Assembly: GCA_945868475.1 (NCBI GenBank)
Contig: CAMBLM010000002.1
Span: forward strand, 1 to 64,000
DNA length: 64,000 nucleotides
Direction: 5' to 3'
DNA from: an uncultured Ruminococcus sp.
GTDB taxonomy: Bacteria; Bacillota; Clostridia; Oscillospirales; Ruminococcaceae
How positions within the stretch are numbered: the stretch's first letter is position 1; each line of letters starts with the position of its first letter. The notes under the pieces are model-generated. The model searched no databases. It worked only from the letters and a program-made list of their open reading frames with translations, and was not told the DNA's origin. Shown here one piece after another: positions 44,910 to 52,204 of the stretch. Both the position numbers and the translations under genes were made by a program.

Positions 44910-45086
44910 TTCGGTCGATCCCCTTTCATCTTTCCTTTGGTGTGATTAAATTATAGCACGGTGTTCTTGAATATGCTACATTGATTTGCAGATATTTTGC
45001 CTATATTTTCAGAGCTTTTAAATTAATTATGAAATTATGTTAATTCAAAAATTCATTCTGTTCATATTTGGCAGCTGCAAAAGAAT

Positions 45087-45124
45087 ATAAAAAATGACCG
45101 CTTTTATACATCAAAAGCGGTCAT
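45087..45124 (-). terminator. Intrinsic terminator of the response-regulator gene
   Basis: ATGACCGCTTTT, 7-base loop, AAAAGCGGTCAT, then six T on the minus strand; overlaps the stop codon. The 180 bases from here to the kinase-like gene hold nothing else I can name. Confidence 0.92.
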
Positions 45125-45882
45125 GATCTTATCGAAGCCTTGTATCCGGACGGAGTAGTACCCGTCACTTCCCTGAATTTTTTTGTGAAATAATCAGGGT
45201 CGGTAAAACCAAGCTTTTCGGAAATTTCATAAGTACGGAGCGTTCCCTTTGCCAAAAGCGACTTTGCAAACTCAATTCTCAGACGGCTGTAAAACTCGCC
45301 GAACGTTATCCCCGTTTCTTTTATGAAGCATTTGCCAAAATAATCTTTGTTGAGATTCATAAACTCGGCAGCGTCACTCATCGTCACGAATTGATAGATA
45401 TTATCGCACAAATACGCAGAAACCGTGCGTATAAACCTGCTTTCAGAGCCTTTTCCAACTCTTTTGAGAACATTTTCCGCCTGTTCGCACAAAGTGCCGT
45501 CCTTTTCGGCATCAAGCCGAGCCTTTACACTTGAAAGCATCTGCGAAAGCTCTCTTTCGTCCGCAGGCTTCAATATGTAGTCGAGAACGCCAAGCCTCAT
45601 TCCCTTCCGCGCCGCCTCAAAATCAGGCCGCTGACTGAAAAATACCACGCAAGTGCCGCTGTACAGCCGATTTATCTCCTGCGCAAGCTTTATTCCGTCC
45701 AGCTGAGGACGGTTCACCTCCGTCAGAACAAGATCAGCACCGTTCTTTTTGAGGAAATCGGCAGCCTGCCGCTCGGTCTGCACAGCCGCAGCGACCTCGA
45801 AGCCGAATTTTCCCCATATTTCCATATTCATATATCTTACACCCTGATAATAGTCATCATCTGCGATAAGAATACTGTACAT
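45121..45882 (-). CDS. AraC-type response regulator with Glu at the phosphorylation site
   Basis: 253 residues. Receiver domain about 1-120: acidic pocket LIADDDYY, conserved Lys in YILKPADE, but the phospho-acceptor position reads LVLTEVNRPQLDG, Glu where YesN-type regulators have Asp. AraC HTH at about 150-250: FMNLNKDYFGKCFIKETGITFGEFYSRLRIEFAKSLLAKGTLRTYEISEKLGFTDPDYFTKKFREVTGTTPSGY. Without Asp it cannot be phosphorylated in the usual way and may be locked on. No sensor kinase is adjacent. Confidence 0.88.
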   Translation of the reverse strand: MYSILIADDDYYQGVRYMNMEIWGKFGFEVAAAVQTERQAADFLKKNGADLVLTEVNRPQLDGIKLAQEINRLYSGTCVVFFSQRPDFEAARKGMRLGVLDYILKPADERELSQMLSSVKARLDAEKDGTLCEQAENVLKRVGKGSESRFIRTVSAYLCDNIYQFVTMSDAAEFMNLNKDYFGKCFIKETGITFGEFYSRLRIEFAKSLLAKGTLRTYEISEKLGFTDPDYFTKKFREVTGTTPSGYKASIRS

Positions 45883-45960
45883 TGCGATACTTCCTTTTTG
45901 CGGTATGTTTTGTATGCATTATACCACACCAAAAAGAATTTTGCAAGATTATATATCAAA

Positions 45961-46275
45961 TTATGCAAAGATTTCTGTAAGCTGTTCAAAATCATCCGCC
46001 AAAGCCACAATAAGACTTTCATCAAAAATGCTGCCAAAACCGTAAGCTGCGTGGACAAACGGTATTCCTGCTTTGAACGAAGCCTTGCAGTCACCGTTGG
46101 TATCACCGACATAAGCCGCACTTGTGCAGCCGTGCTTTTCCATAAGCAAACGTATCGTTATGCTCTTCTGAACTCCCGTATCGCCCCAACAGAGAAAGCC
46201 CGAAAAGAATTTTCCGAAGCCGCTTGCCTGTAAACTTCCTATTACGCTGTTTGCAGAGCGGCTATATTTTTTCAA
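45961..46275 (-). pseudogene. 5'-truncated HAD-family phosphatase
   Basis: The frame encodes only the C-terminal half of a phosphoglycolate-phosphatase-like HAD enzyme: the Lys motif region (KSITIRLLMEKHGC) and motif IV AAYVGDTNGDCKASFKAGIPFVHAAYGFG. The N-terminal catalytic DxD half is missing; a MITE-like repeat begins right at the 5' end (46277), and no matching N-terminus lies beyond it. The TTG start in the track is unlikely to be used. Confidence 0.75.
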
Positions 46276-46276
46276 C

Positions 46277-46370
46277 TATAATACTAAACACCCATAAAAC
46301 TATAGACAAAAAATCTGCGCAAAATCCATATATCAGAGTTTTTGCTTGATTTTTTGTATTGAAAATCGGA
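46277..46370. repeat. MITE-like palindromic repeat (ATACTAA family)
   Basis: Left end ATAATACTAAACACCCATAAAACTATAGACAAAAAATCTGCGCAAAATCCATATA; right arm TTTTTGCTTGATTTTTTGTATTG. Shares ACAAAAAATCTGCGC and GAGTTTTTGCTTGATTTTTTGTATTG with the copy at 47795. Sits at the broken 5' end of the HAD gene. The rest of the gap to 46533 is AT-rich with no gene. Confidence 0.72.
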
Positions 46371-46533
46371 ACTTTTTATGCTATGATAAAATATTGTCGG
46401 AAAATCATTGAGATTTCCGCTTTTATCTCAGCTTTTGGCAGTATAATTATAAATTCAGGCAGTTTTCTTATAGACTTTTTATGTTGCCGCTGTTATTATA
46501 GTCGTATAAAATTTTAAACCGAGGTTTAACAAT

Positions 46534-47715
46534 ATGGCGAATTACAGAAAAACAGTCATCGCCTGCTATCTTGGATTTGTAACGCAGGCAATTGCGGCGA
46601 ATTTTGCACCGCTTTTATTTCTCATATTCCATAAGAATTACAGCATACCGCTTGGAAAGATCGCGCTCATTTCATCGGTCTTTTTCGTTACACAGCTCAT
46701 CGTCGATGTTTTGTGCGCGAAATTCGCCGATAAGATCGGCTACCGAAGATGCGTCGTCGGCTCTCAGTTTATGTCCGCAGTGGGACTTATCGGACTTGCG
46801 TTTCTGCCCGAGCTTCTCCCCGACCCGTTCGCAGGGATCATCATAAGCACGGTGATCTACGCCGTGGGCAGCGGTCTGACCGAGGTGCTTGTCAGCCCTA
46901 TCGTTGAAGCCTGCCCGTTCGAGCATAAAGAAGCTGCGATGAGCCTCCTCCACTCTTTTTACTGCTGGGGTTCGGTCGGAGTTATACTTATCTCAACACT
47001 GTTTTTCGCCGTTTTCGGCATAGAAAACTGGAAGTGGCTCTCCTGTGCGTGGGCGCTCATTCCGTTTGTAAATATGCTCAACTTCACCTCCTGCCCTATC
47101 GAACACACCGTTGAGGACGGCGAGGGAATGAGCATAAAAGGTCTGCTGAAAGTTCCGCTCTTCTGGCTCGCAATAGTTCTTATGATCTGCGCAGGAGCAT
47201 CGGAGCTTTCAATGGCGCAGTGGGCATCAGCCTTCGCCGAATCCGCACTCGGCCTGTCGAAATCGGTCGGCGATATCGCAGGACCATGCCTTTTCGCAGT
47301 AACAATGGGAATAAGCCGAACCATCTACGGAAAATACGGCGATAAACTCGACCTGATGAAATTTATGATAGGCTCGGGCTGCCTCTGCCTTGTCTGCTAT
47401 GTAACGGCTTCAACGGCAAGCATACCGATGCTCGGACTTCTCGGCTGTATAATGTGCGGCTTCTCGGTGGGCATTATGTGGCCGGGCGCAATAAGTATAT
47501 GCTCGGCGAAAATACCGTCGGGCGGAACGGCAATGTTCGCCCTGCTCGCAATGGCAGGCGATATGGGCGGCGCGCTCGGACCCTGGATAGTCGGAAACAT
47601 CACCCAGAGCGCAGGCGACAATATGCAGAAAGGTATGCTCGCAGGCTGCGTATTTCCTATCGTGCTGACACTCGTGCTTCTTATCATGAAAAATTCAAAA
47701 AAGGCAAAGCAATAA
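46534..47715 (+). CDS. MFS transporter
   Basis: 393 residues with twelve hydrophobic segments. The loop between helices 2 and 3 reads KFADKIGYRRCVVGSQF, a form of the MFS-specific motif, and its repeat in the second half is KYGDKLDLMKFMIGSG. Sugar (FucP/FGHGT-like) MFS proteins look similar, but the substrate is not clear. No operon partner. ATG after ACCGAGG. Confidence 0.88.
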   Translation: MANYRKTVIACYLGFVTQAIAANFAPLLFLIFHKNYSIPLGKIALISSVFFVTQLIVDVLCAKFADKIGYRRCVVGSQFMSAVGLIGLAFLPELLPDPFAGIIISTVIYAVGSGLTEVLVSPIVEACPFEHKEAAMSLLHSFYCWGSVGVILISTLFFAVFGIENWKWLSCAWALIPFVNMLNFTSCPIEHTVEDGEGMSIKGLLKVPLFWLAIVLMICAGASELSMAQWASAFAESALGLSKSVGDIAGPCLFAVTMGISRTIYGKYGDKLDLMKFMIGSGCLCLVCYVTASTASIPMLGLLGCIMCGFSVGIMWPGAISICSAKIPSGGTAMFALLAMAGDMGGALGPWIVGNITQSAGDNMQKGMLAGCVFPIVLTLVLLIMKNSKKAKQ

Positions 47716-47794
47716 TACACAGTTCGGCACAAATTAATTCGGACAATTCTCACACGATACCTGTACTGTCCGCGCGGTATTTCAACGAGTGAAT

Positions 47795-47900
47795 TATACT
47801 AATTCCCGATCAACCTATATACAAAAAATCTGCGCCAAATCCATAAATCAGAGTTTTTGCTTGATTTTTTGTATTGTTTTTAATTGGTGATTAATATAAG
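47795..47900. repeat. MITE-like palindromic repeat (ATACTAA family)
   Basis: TTATACTAATTCCCGATCAA at the left, ACAAAAAATCTGCGCCAAATCCATAAATCAGAGTTTTTGCTTGATTTTTTGTATTG in the middle, TAATTGGTGATTAATATAAG at the right. Lies between the MFS and C39-like genes. Confidence 0.75.
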
Positions 47901-47942
47901 TATAAAAGCGTCAAAAACAGCTAAAGAAGAAAAGAGTGAACT

Positions 47943-48311
47943 ATGAACATAAACTATATCCACGAACCGACAGACCTGCAGTGCGGTCAGGCAGTGCTTG
48001 CAATGCTGCTCGGAACATCAGCCGAGTATATATGCGAATATCTCGGCAATGACCGCGAAACCGACCTTAAAGAAATGAAGCGTGTGCTGACTGAACACGG
48101 CATAAAATTCTCCCCCGAGCGAAAGCAGGCTCAAACTGCCGCAGACCTCCCACAATGCGCACTTCTCAGCCTTGAAACTCCGCGCTGCTGGCACTGGTCA
48201 CTCTATGCGGACGGTGTTTTCTACGACCCCGAGCATGGTATTTTGTCCGATTTTCCGCAGTCGGAACGAAAATTCTATTGGGAGATCTTTTCCGAAACAA
48301 TAAAAAAATGA
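47943..48311 (+). CDS. C39-like papain-fold cysteine peptidase
   Basis: 122 residues. The Cys site LQCGQAVLAMLLGTSAEYICEYLGN, the His in TPRCWHWSLYADG and the Asp in VFYDPEHG give the order of a small C39-like papain fold. There is no signal peptide or fused ABC module, so it is an intracellular stand-alone domain; substrate unknown. ATG after AGAAAAGAGTG. Confidence 0.78.
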   Translation: MNINYIHEPTDLQCGQAVLAMLLGTSAEYICEYLGNDRETDLKEMKRVLTEHGIKFSPERKQAQTAADLPQCALLSLETPRCWHWSLYADGVFYDPEHGILSDFPQSERKFYWEIFSETIKK

Positions 48312-48313
48312 AT

Positions 48314-48388
48314 TATACTAATTTTTAAACTGAAAGTGTACAAAAAATCAGTATTACCATTGAATTTATGCCGATTTTGTAGTATAAT
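48314..48388. repeat. MITE-like repeat remnant (ATACTAA family)
   Basis: The first 37 bases (TATACTAATTTTTAAACTGA...) are identical to the full copy at 21442; the right part is reduced to TTTTGTAGTATAAT. The right end merges with the -10 of the Fic promoter. Confidence 0.75.
48360..48388 (+). promoter_or_regulatory. Sigma-A promoter of the Fic gene, overlapping a MITE end
   Basis: TTGAAT (48360-48365), 17 nt, TATAAT (48383-48388), 35 nt before the ATG. The -10 corresponds to the TAGTATAAT end of the repeat. Confidence 0.7.
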
Positions 48389-48422
48389 AGTAAAAACAGC
48401 TCATACAAAAAGGCGGTATAAA

Positions 48423-49028
48423 ATGGCACTTGAAAATAAATTGGGCATAACCGATTCTGCACAGCTTGCCCGTGAAGAAGAACGCATCAGCAAGAAAAAA
48501 GCTGCTGAATTGTTTGAAAACGGGATACTTGATACCCTGAAAGCAGGCAGTTTTGACGCCCTTAAAACGATACACAAATATCTTTTCGGGGACATATATG
48601 ATTTTGCAGGAAAAGTTCGGACCGTAAACATCGCTAAAGGCAGCTTCCGCTTTGCACCTGTTATGTACCTCGATGCCGCACTTGCAAACATTGACAAAAT
48701 GCCGCAAAGCACTTTCGATGAAATAGTCGAAAAATACGTCGAAATGAATGTCGCCCACCCATTCAGAGAGGGCAACGGCAGAAGCGGCAGGATATGGCTC
48801 GACCTTATTTTCAAAACCGAGCTTGGCAAGGTCGTTGACTGGAGCAAAGTCGATAAAGAGGACTATCTGCTCGCTATGGAAAGAAGCCCTATCCGTGATA
48901 CGGAGATAAAAGTTGTGCTGAAAGCTGCTCTCACCGACAAAATAAACGACCGTGAACTCTATATGAAAGGCATTGACCACAGCTACTATTATGAGGGTTA
49001 TACCTCGTTCAAAACCGATGAACTGTAA
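48423..49028 (+). CDS. Fic domain protein (AMP-transferase-like)
   Basis: 201 residues from the ATG at 48423 (AAGGCGG before it); the track start at 48336 lies in the repeat. The Fic core motif HPFREGNGRSGRIWL is complete, with the flap region RTVNIAKGSFRFAP. Fic enzymes transfer AMP (or related groups) to proteins. An inhibitory helix ([ST]xxxE[GN]) is not obvious at either end, and no separate antitoxin is adjacent. Filamentation-type or toxin role cannot be decided. Confidence 0.92.
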   Translation: MALENKLGITDSAQLAREEERISKKKAAELFENGILDTLKAGSFDALKTIHKYLFGDIYDFAGKVRTVNIAKGSFRFAPVMYLDAALANIDKMPQSTFDEIVEKYVEMNVAHPFREGNGRSGRIWLDLIFKTELGKVVDWSKVDKEDYLLAMERSPIRDTEIKVVLKAALTDKINDRELYMKGIDHSYYYEGYTSFKTDEL

Positions 49029-49030
49029 AA

Positions 49031-49083
49031 ATAAAATCGCCCTGCAAATGACGACCGAGGCCATTTGCAGGGCGTATTTTTTT
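49031..49083. repeat. GCCCTGCAAA hairpin repeat, copy 1
   Basis: CGCCCTGCAAATG, 11-base loop, CATTTGCAGGGCG, then seven T. It ends the Fic gene and probably acts as its terminator, but the stem recurs at 51170, 55543 (decayed) and 60930. Confidence 0.85.
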
Positions 49084-49102
49084 GTTATCAATTTTCCATA
49101 TT

Positions 49103-50068
49103 TTAAATAAGATTATAATAATTCTGCTTGTCAATATACATCTTGCGGTCGGCTTCTTTTGCGATCTCCTCAAAAGGTTCATCTGCCTTTGAACGGAACG
49201 CATAGCCGAGTGAAAAGCTGACATTATATTCAGTGCTTTCTTTTTTCGCAAGGCTTATCCTGCTGAGGATATCGTCCTCTTTCCATTCGGGAAGAACGGC
49301 AAGGAATTCATCTCCGCCAAGCCTGTATACACTCTCTTTTCCGAACAGGGACAAAAGAATATTTGCAGCTCTGACGATGTACTTGTCCCCTGCCTCGTGT
49401 CCTAAGCTGTCGTTTGTCCTTTTCAAACCGTTAAGGTCGCACATTGCAACGCCGAGTGACTTGTTTGTATCATATTTCTGCCTGTAAGCCCAGCCGAGTG
49501 CCGAACGGTTCCTGCATTTTGTGAGCTGATCGTACATTGCGATCTCTTCAAGCTTTCGGGAATAATTGCGTATGCGAAGCATCATAACAATGACGAATTC
49601 CATCGTATCAATGAGGTCGGAGATGTTGTCCATTATCTCCCTCGGAGGGTTGTCCACCCCATAAAATCCTGCGTATTTTCCGTCAATGTATATCGGCCCC
49701 GTAACAAGCCTTTCAATATTCTGCGGCTTGAGAAGATGATACATCGGCTCACTCGTCGTGCGATATTCCTCCATATCATAAATAATGATATTATGCGATT
49801 TCTGATATTCATGATACCAAACATCAGGAAGTCCATCGAACAGAACATTCTGAAGATTGCCTTTTTCAGCACTCACACCGTCCCTGCACCATTCATAGGT
49901 GTTGCTGAAAGTGCCGTCAAGGTTGTTCTCAAATATGTACGCCCTGTCCGAGTTGAGATTTTCACATATATACTGCAAAATATTGTTGATTATCTGATCG
50001 GGCTGTTCTGCCGATGAAGCGAAATTCATCATATCGGTCACAAATTTGTGTTTATCAAGCTCTGCCAT
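49103..50068 (-). CDS. GAF-GGDEF diguanylate cyclase
   Basis: 321 residues. N-terminal GAF-like sensor about 8-160 (IINNILQYICENLNSDRAYIFENNLDGTFSNTYEWCRDGV...GPIYIDGKYAGFYGVDNP), then a GGDEF domain about 180-320 with MYDQLTKCRNRSALGW, DLNGLKRTNDSLGHEAGDKYI and an intact YRLGGDEFLAVLP. It should make c-di-GMP; no RxxD inhibitory site is at the usual place. No membrane helix. ORF starts with ATG after AGGTATATATA. Confidence 0.92.
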   Translation of the reverse strand: MAELDKHKFVTDMMNFASSAEQPDQIINNILQYICENLNSDRAYIFENNLDGTFSNTYEWCRDGVSAEKGNLQNVLFDGLPDVWYHEYQKSHNIIIYDMEEYRTTSEPMYHLLKPQNIERLVTGPIYIDGKYAGFYGVDNPPREIMDNISDLIDTMEFVIVMMLRIRNYSRKLEEIAMYDQLTKCRNRSALGWAYRQKYDTNKSLGVAMCDLNGLKRTNDSLGHEAGDKYIVRAANILLSLFGKESVYRLGGDEFLAVLPEWKEDDILSRISLAKKESTEYNVSFSLGYAFRSKADEPFEEIAKEADRKMYIDKQNYYNLI

Positions 50069-50083
50069 TATATATACCTCTTT

Positions 50084-50358
50084 GCTGAGTTATATTCTCA
50101 ATAATACTATAATTATACCACGGCATTTTCCGCCCGTCAATGAGAACCCGTCTTCACAAGCATATGCGCACGTCTTTTCGGCAAATTTTGCCGCAGACTG
50201 CGTTAAAAATCCTTGCCGGGCGAAAGCCCGCCTGCGGATTTTTGCCTACTCTGCAACAAAATTATGCTCGAAAATCCGCACACATTTCTTATGAAGACAG
50301 GTTCTGAAAATAGCTTTCCAACTATGCTTCAATAACTTAAATTTGTATGAACATTATT
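50084..50358. other. Intergenic stretch without a recognisable gene
   Basis: Between the GGDEF gene and the nested repeats. Contains the inverted pieces CCGGGCGAAAGCCCGCC and ATCCTTGCC...; no ORF with a ribosome site seen. Confidence 0.5.
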
Positions 50359-50538
50359 AATACTAAACGCCAATAAAATACGGAAAAAATCTGCGCCGAA
50401 ATCCAATATAAACCCGTTATACTAAACACCAATTAAAAACTATACAAAAAATCAAGCAAAAGCTTGCAGCGGTTGAAAACAGGTTTATATGGATTTTGCG
50501 CAGATTTTTTTCTATAGTTTTATTGGTTTTTAGTATAA
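50359..50538. repeat. Nested MITE-like repeats (ATACTAA family)
   Basis: The outer element has left arm ATACTAAACGCCAATAAAATACGGAAAAAATCTGCGCC...AATATAAACC and right arm GGTTTATATGGATTTTGCGCAGATTTTTTTCTATAGTTTTATTGGTTTTTAGTAT. Within it, from 50418, lies another left half (ATACTAAACACCAATTAAAAACTATACAAAAAATCAAGC), as if one copy had inserted into another. Confidence 0.78.
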
Positions 50539-50890
50539 AGTCGAACCGCCGTATCGTCATAAAGCTCAATAGACCCCTTGTTTGTTTTTTTATACATAAT
50601 AAAGGAATTCCTCCGCGGCCGAAGCGATAAACTCCGACCGGATCATCGTTTTTTCATCTAAAAAAATATAATAACATTATTTTTGGTTATTTTCAATGCA
50701 AAATAAAGTGCAATAAATTCCCTTACAGTAAAAAGATTGAAAATTTTGTATAAAATTCTCAAAAACCATACCGCCGCACTCACAGATGCTGAGGTAAAAT
50801 TGCTTTTTCTAAGGCTCTTCCAAAGCGGCACTCACAAACGGGTGCTGCTTTTTTCTTCGGCGGTCAGCTCTGCATTATACGGAGCTTACA
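50539..50890. other. Region with short coding scraps and a hairpin
   Basis: On the minus strand near 50537-50660 two short frames (MYKKTNKGSIELYDDTAVRLY, and upstream MIRSEFIASAAEEFLYYV with a GGAGG between them) look like gene scraps cut by the repeat at 50538. A plus-strand hairpin with T run (AGCGGCAC / GGGTGCTGCTTTTTT) is at about 50824-50856. No full gene. Confidence 0.4.
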
Positions 50891-50935
50891 ATAAAAAACG
50901 CCAAAGCAGACATCATTCATCCGCTTTGGCGTTTT
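50891..50935 (-). terminator. Intrinsic terminator of a gene remnant
   Basis: AAAACGCCAAAGC, loop, GCTTTGGCGTTTT, then more T on the minus strand, 20 nt past the stop at 50957. Confidence 0.85.
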
Positions 50936-50956
50936 CTTTATAAGGCGTATAAGACG

Positions 50957-51109
50957 TTATTCCGACAGATTTTCCGTGCAGAAAAGATCGATGCAGCTGC
51001 TTATGTCGCTCTCGGTGCAACCGAGGTTCAGTCTGTTAAAAAGCCATTTAAAGTTTCGACCTGTAGGCATCTTGTTCGCAGTATCGGCTATTTCCTGCTG
51101 CAATTTCAG
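50957..51109 (-). pseudogene. 3' remnant of an unidentified gene
   Basis: The minus strand encodes ...LQQEIADTANKMPTGRNFKWLFNRLN, then LGCTESDISSCIDLFCTENLSE and a stop, followed by a good terminator. Upstream the frame runs into a MITE end (51123-51163) with no start. It reads like the last 50 residues of a real protein cut by the repeat. I do not recognise the family. Confidence 0.5.
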
Positions 51110-51122
51110 TACACTATGCTGT

Positions 51123-51163
51123 CGGCTTGATTTTTTCCAAATTTTAAATGGTGTTTAGTATAA
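51123..51163. repeat. MITE-like repeat end fragment (ATACTAA family)
   Basis: CGGCTTGATTTTTTCC...AAATGGTGTTTAGTATAAAAT matches the right ends of the other copies. Only one arm is present. Confidence 0.65.
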
Positions 51164-51169
51164 AATATA

Positions 51170-51215
51170 AAACCGCCCTGCAAACGATGTATCAAAGCCG
51201 TTTGCAGGGCGGTTT
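51170..51215. repeat. GCCCTGCAAA hairpin repeat, copy 2
   Basis: AACCGCCCTGCAAACG, loop, CGTTTGCAGGGCGGTTT: 16-bp arms, 17 nt downstream of the GH5 stop (minus). A likely terminator for the GH5 gene. Confidence 0.85.
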
Positions 51216-51231
51216 ATGTATGCAATAATTT

Positions 51232-52188
51232 TTATAAATATTTAATGATCTCGTCCCTTACACCGTCAAGTCTTGCATCGGAAATACCGAAATCCATTTT
51301 CTTGTAGTTCCAAGCCGCGCGACCGATGCCAAGCTGCTCGAATGCTTCGTGTATAGCCTTGAACCACTTTACCGTGTCCTCGGGTGAAGCAAGGTCTATA
51401 ACTCCGTATTCGCCGCAGTAAAGGATCGTTCCGTTAGCCTTTGCAGCCTCATAAGCACGACTAAATCTTCCGATGAAATATTCGGGAGTTATCGCAGGTT
51501 CGCAGTCCTCAATATTCATTCTGAACGAAGTGTCCATACCGTCTACCCAGTATGCACCCTGATGCGTGAAGTTGAGCGGATCATAGCAGTGGAAGTTGTA
51601 GATCACCTTGTCATCATAAGGAGCATCAAGATCGGGAACAGCATCTGGACTGTTGTTCCAGTAGCCGCCGACAAGAATATAAGTATCGGGAGCGATTTTG
51701 CGTATTCTCTCAATAGTGCTGCGGATAAGCTTGTTCCATTTTTCGCTGAAACTCTGATCGGTGACTTCGTTGAGAAGTTCAAATGCGATAGTTCCGTCAC
51801 TTACAGCGTAACGCTCCGCAATTCTGTCCCAAAGCTTCATAAAGCGTTCCTGAAGAGGCTCGCTGTCGAAGAAACCGAACTCACCTTCGCCCTTGTCGAA
51901 AGAGTAGCCTGCCGTCTTGTGAACATCAAGGATAATGTTTAGTCCTGCCGACTTGCACCACTTTATTGCATTGTCAATGTAGCCGAAACCGTAATCGGTG
52001 GGAGCACCGTTTTCATCTTCAAGGAGGTTATAGTCAATAGGAAGACGAATGTGATCTATGCCCCACGATGCAGCCGTTTTTACATCATCTTCGGAGATGA
52101 ATGTATCATAATGTTCCTTGGTGTGAACACACTGCGAAAGCCAGCCGCCAAAGTCAACACCTTTCTTAAAGCCTTTGAATTCAGTCAT
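51232..52188 (-). CDS. GH5 family glycoside hydrolase (cellulase family)
   Basis: 318 residues from the ATG at 52188 (AAAGGGA before it); the track start at 52266 lies in the preceding gene. GH5 barrel: GWGIDHIRLPIDYN-type strand (SWGIDHIRLPIDYNLLED), acid/base Glu in IAFELLNEVTD, strand IYNFHCYDPLNFTHQGA, nucleophile Glu in ILYCGEYGVID, and final AAWNYKKMDFGI. No signal peptide, so it should act in the cytoplasm on short oligosaccharides, perhaps those taken up with the binding protein encoded just upstream (16 nt). Confidence 0.92.
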   Translation of the reverse strand: MTEFKGFKKGVDFGGWLSQCVHTKEHYDTFISEDDVKTAASWGIDHIRLPIDYNLLEDENGAPTDYGFGYIDNAIKWCKSAGLNIILDVHKTAGYSFDKGEGEFGFFDSEPLQERFMKLWDRIAERYAVSDGTIAFELLNEVTDQSFSEKWNKLIRSTIERIRKIAPDTYILVGGYWNNSPDAVPDLDAPYDDKVIYNFHCYDPLNFTHQGAYWVDGMDTSFRMNIEDCEPAITPEYFIGRFSRAYEAAKANGTILYCGEYGVIDLASPEDTVKWFKAIHEAFEQLGIGRAAWNYKKMDFGISDARLDGVRDEIIKYL

Positions 52189-52204
52189 AAAAATCCCTTT
52201 CCTA

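Noticed and set aside
48366-49091. 241-aa minus-strand ORF
   Set aside because: Antisense to the Fic gene with its complete HPFREGNGR motif.
50737-50943. 68-aa plus-strand ORF
   Set aside because: Poor start context, runs through a hairpin with T run and a terminator of the other strand; no recognisable family.
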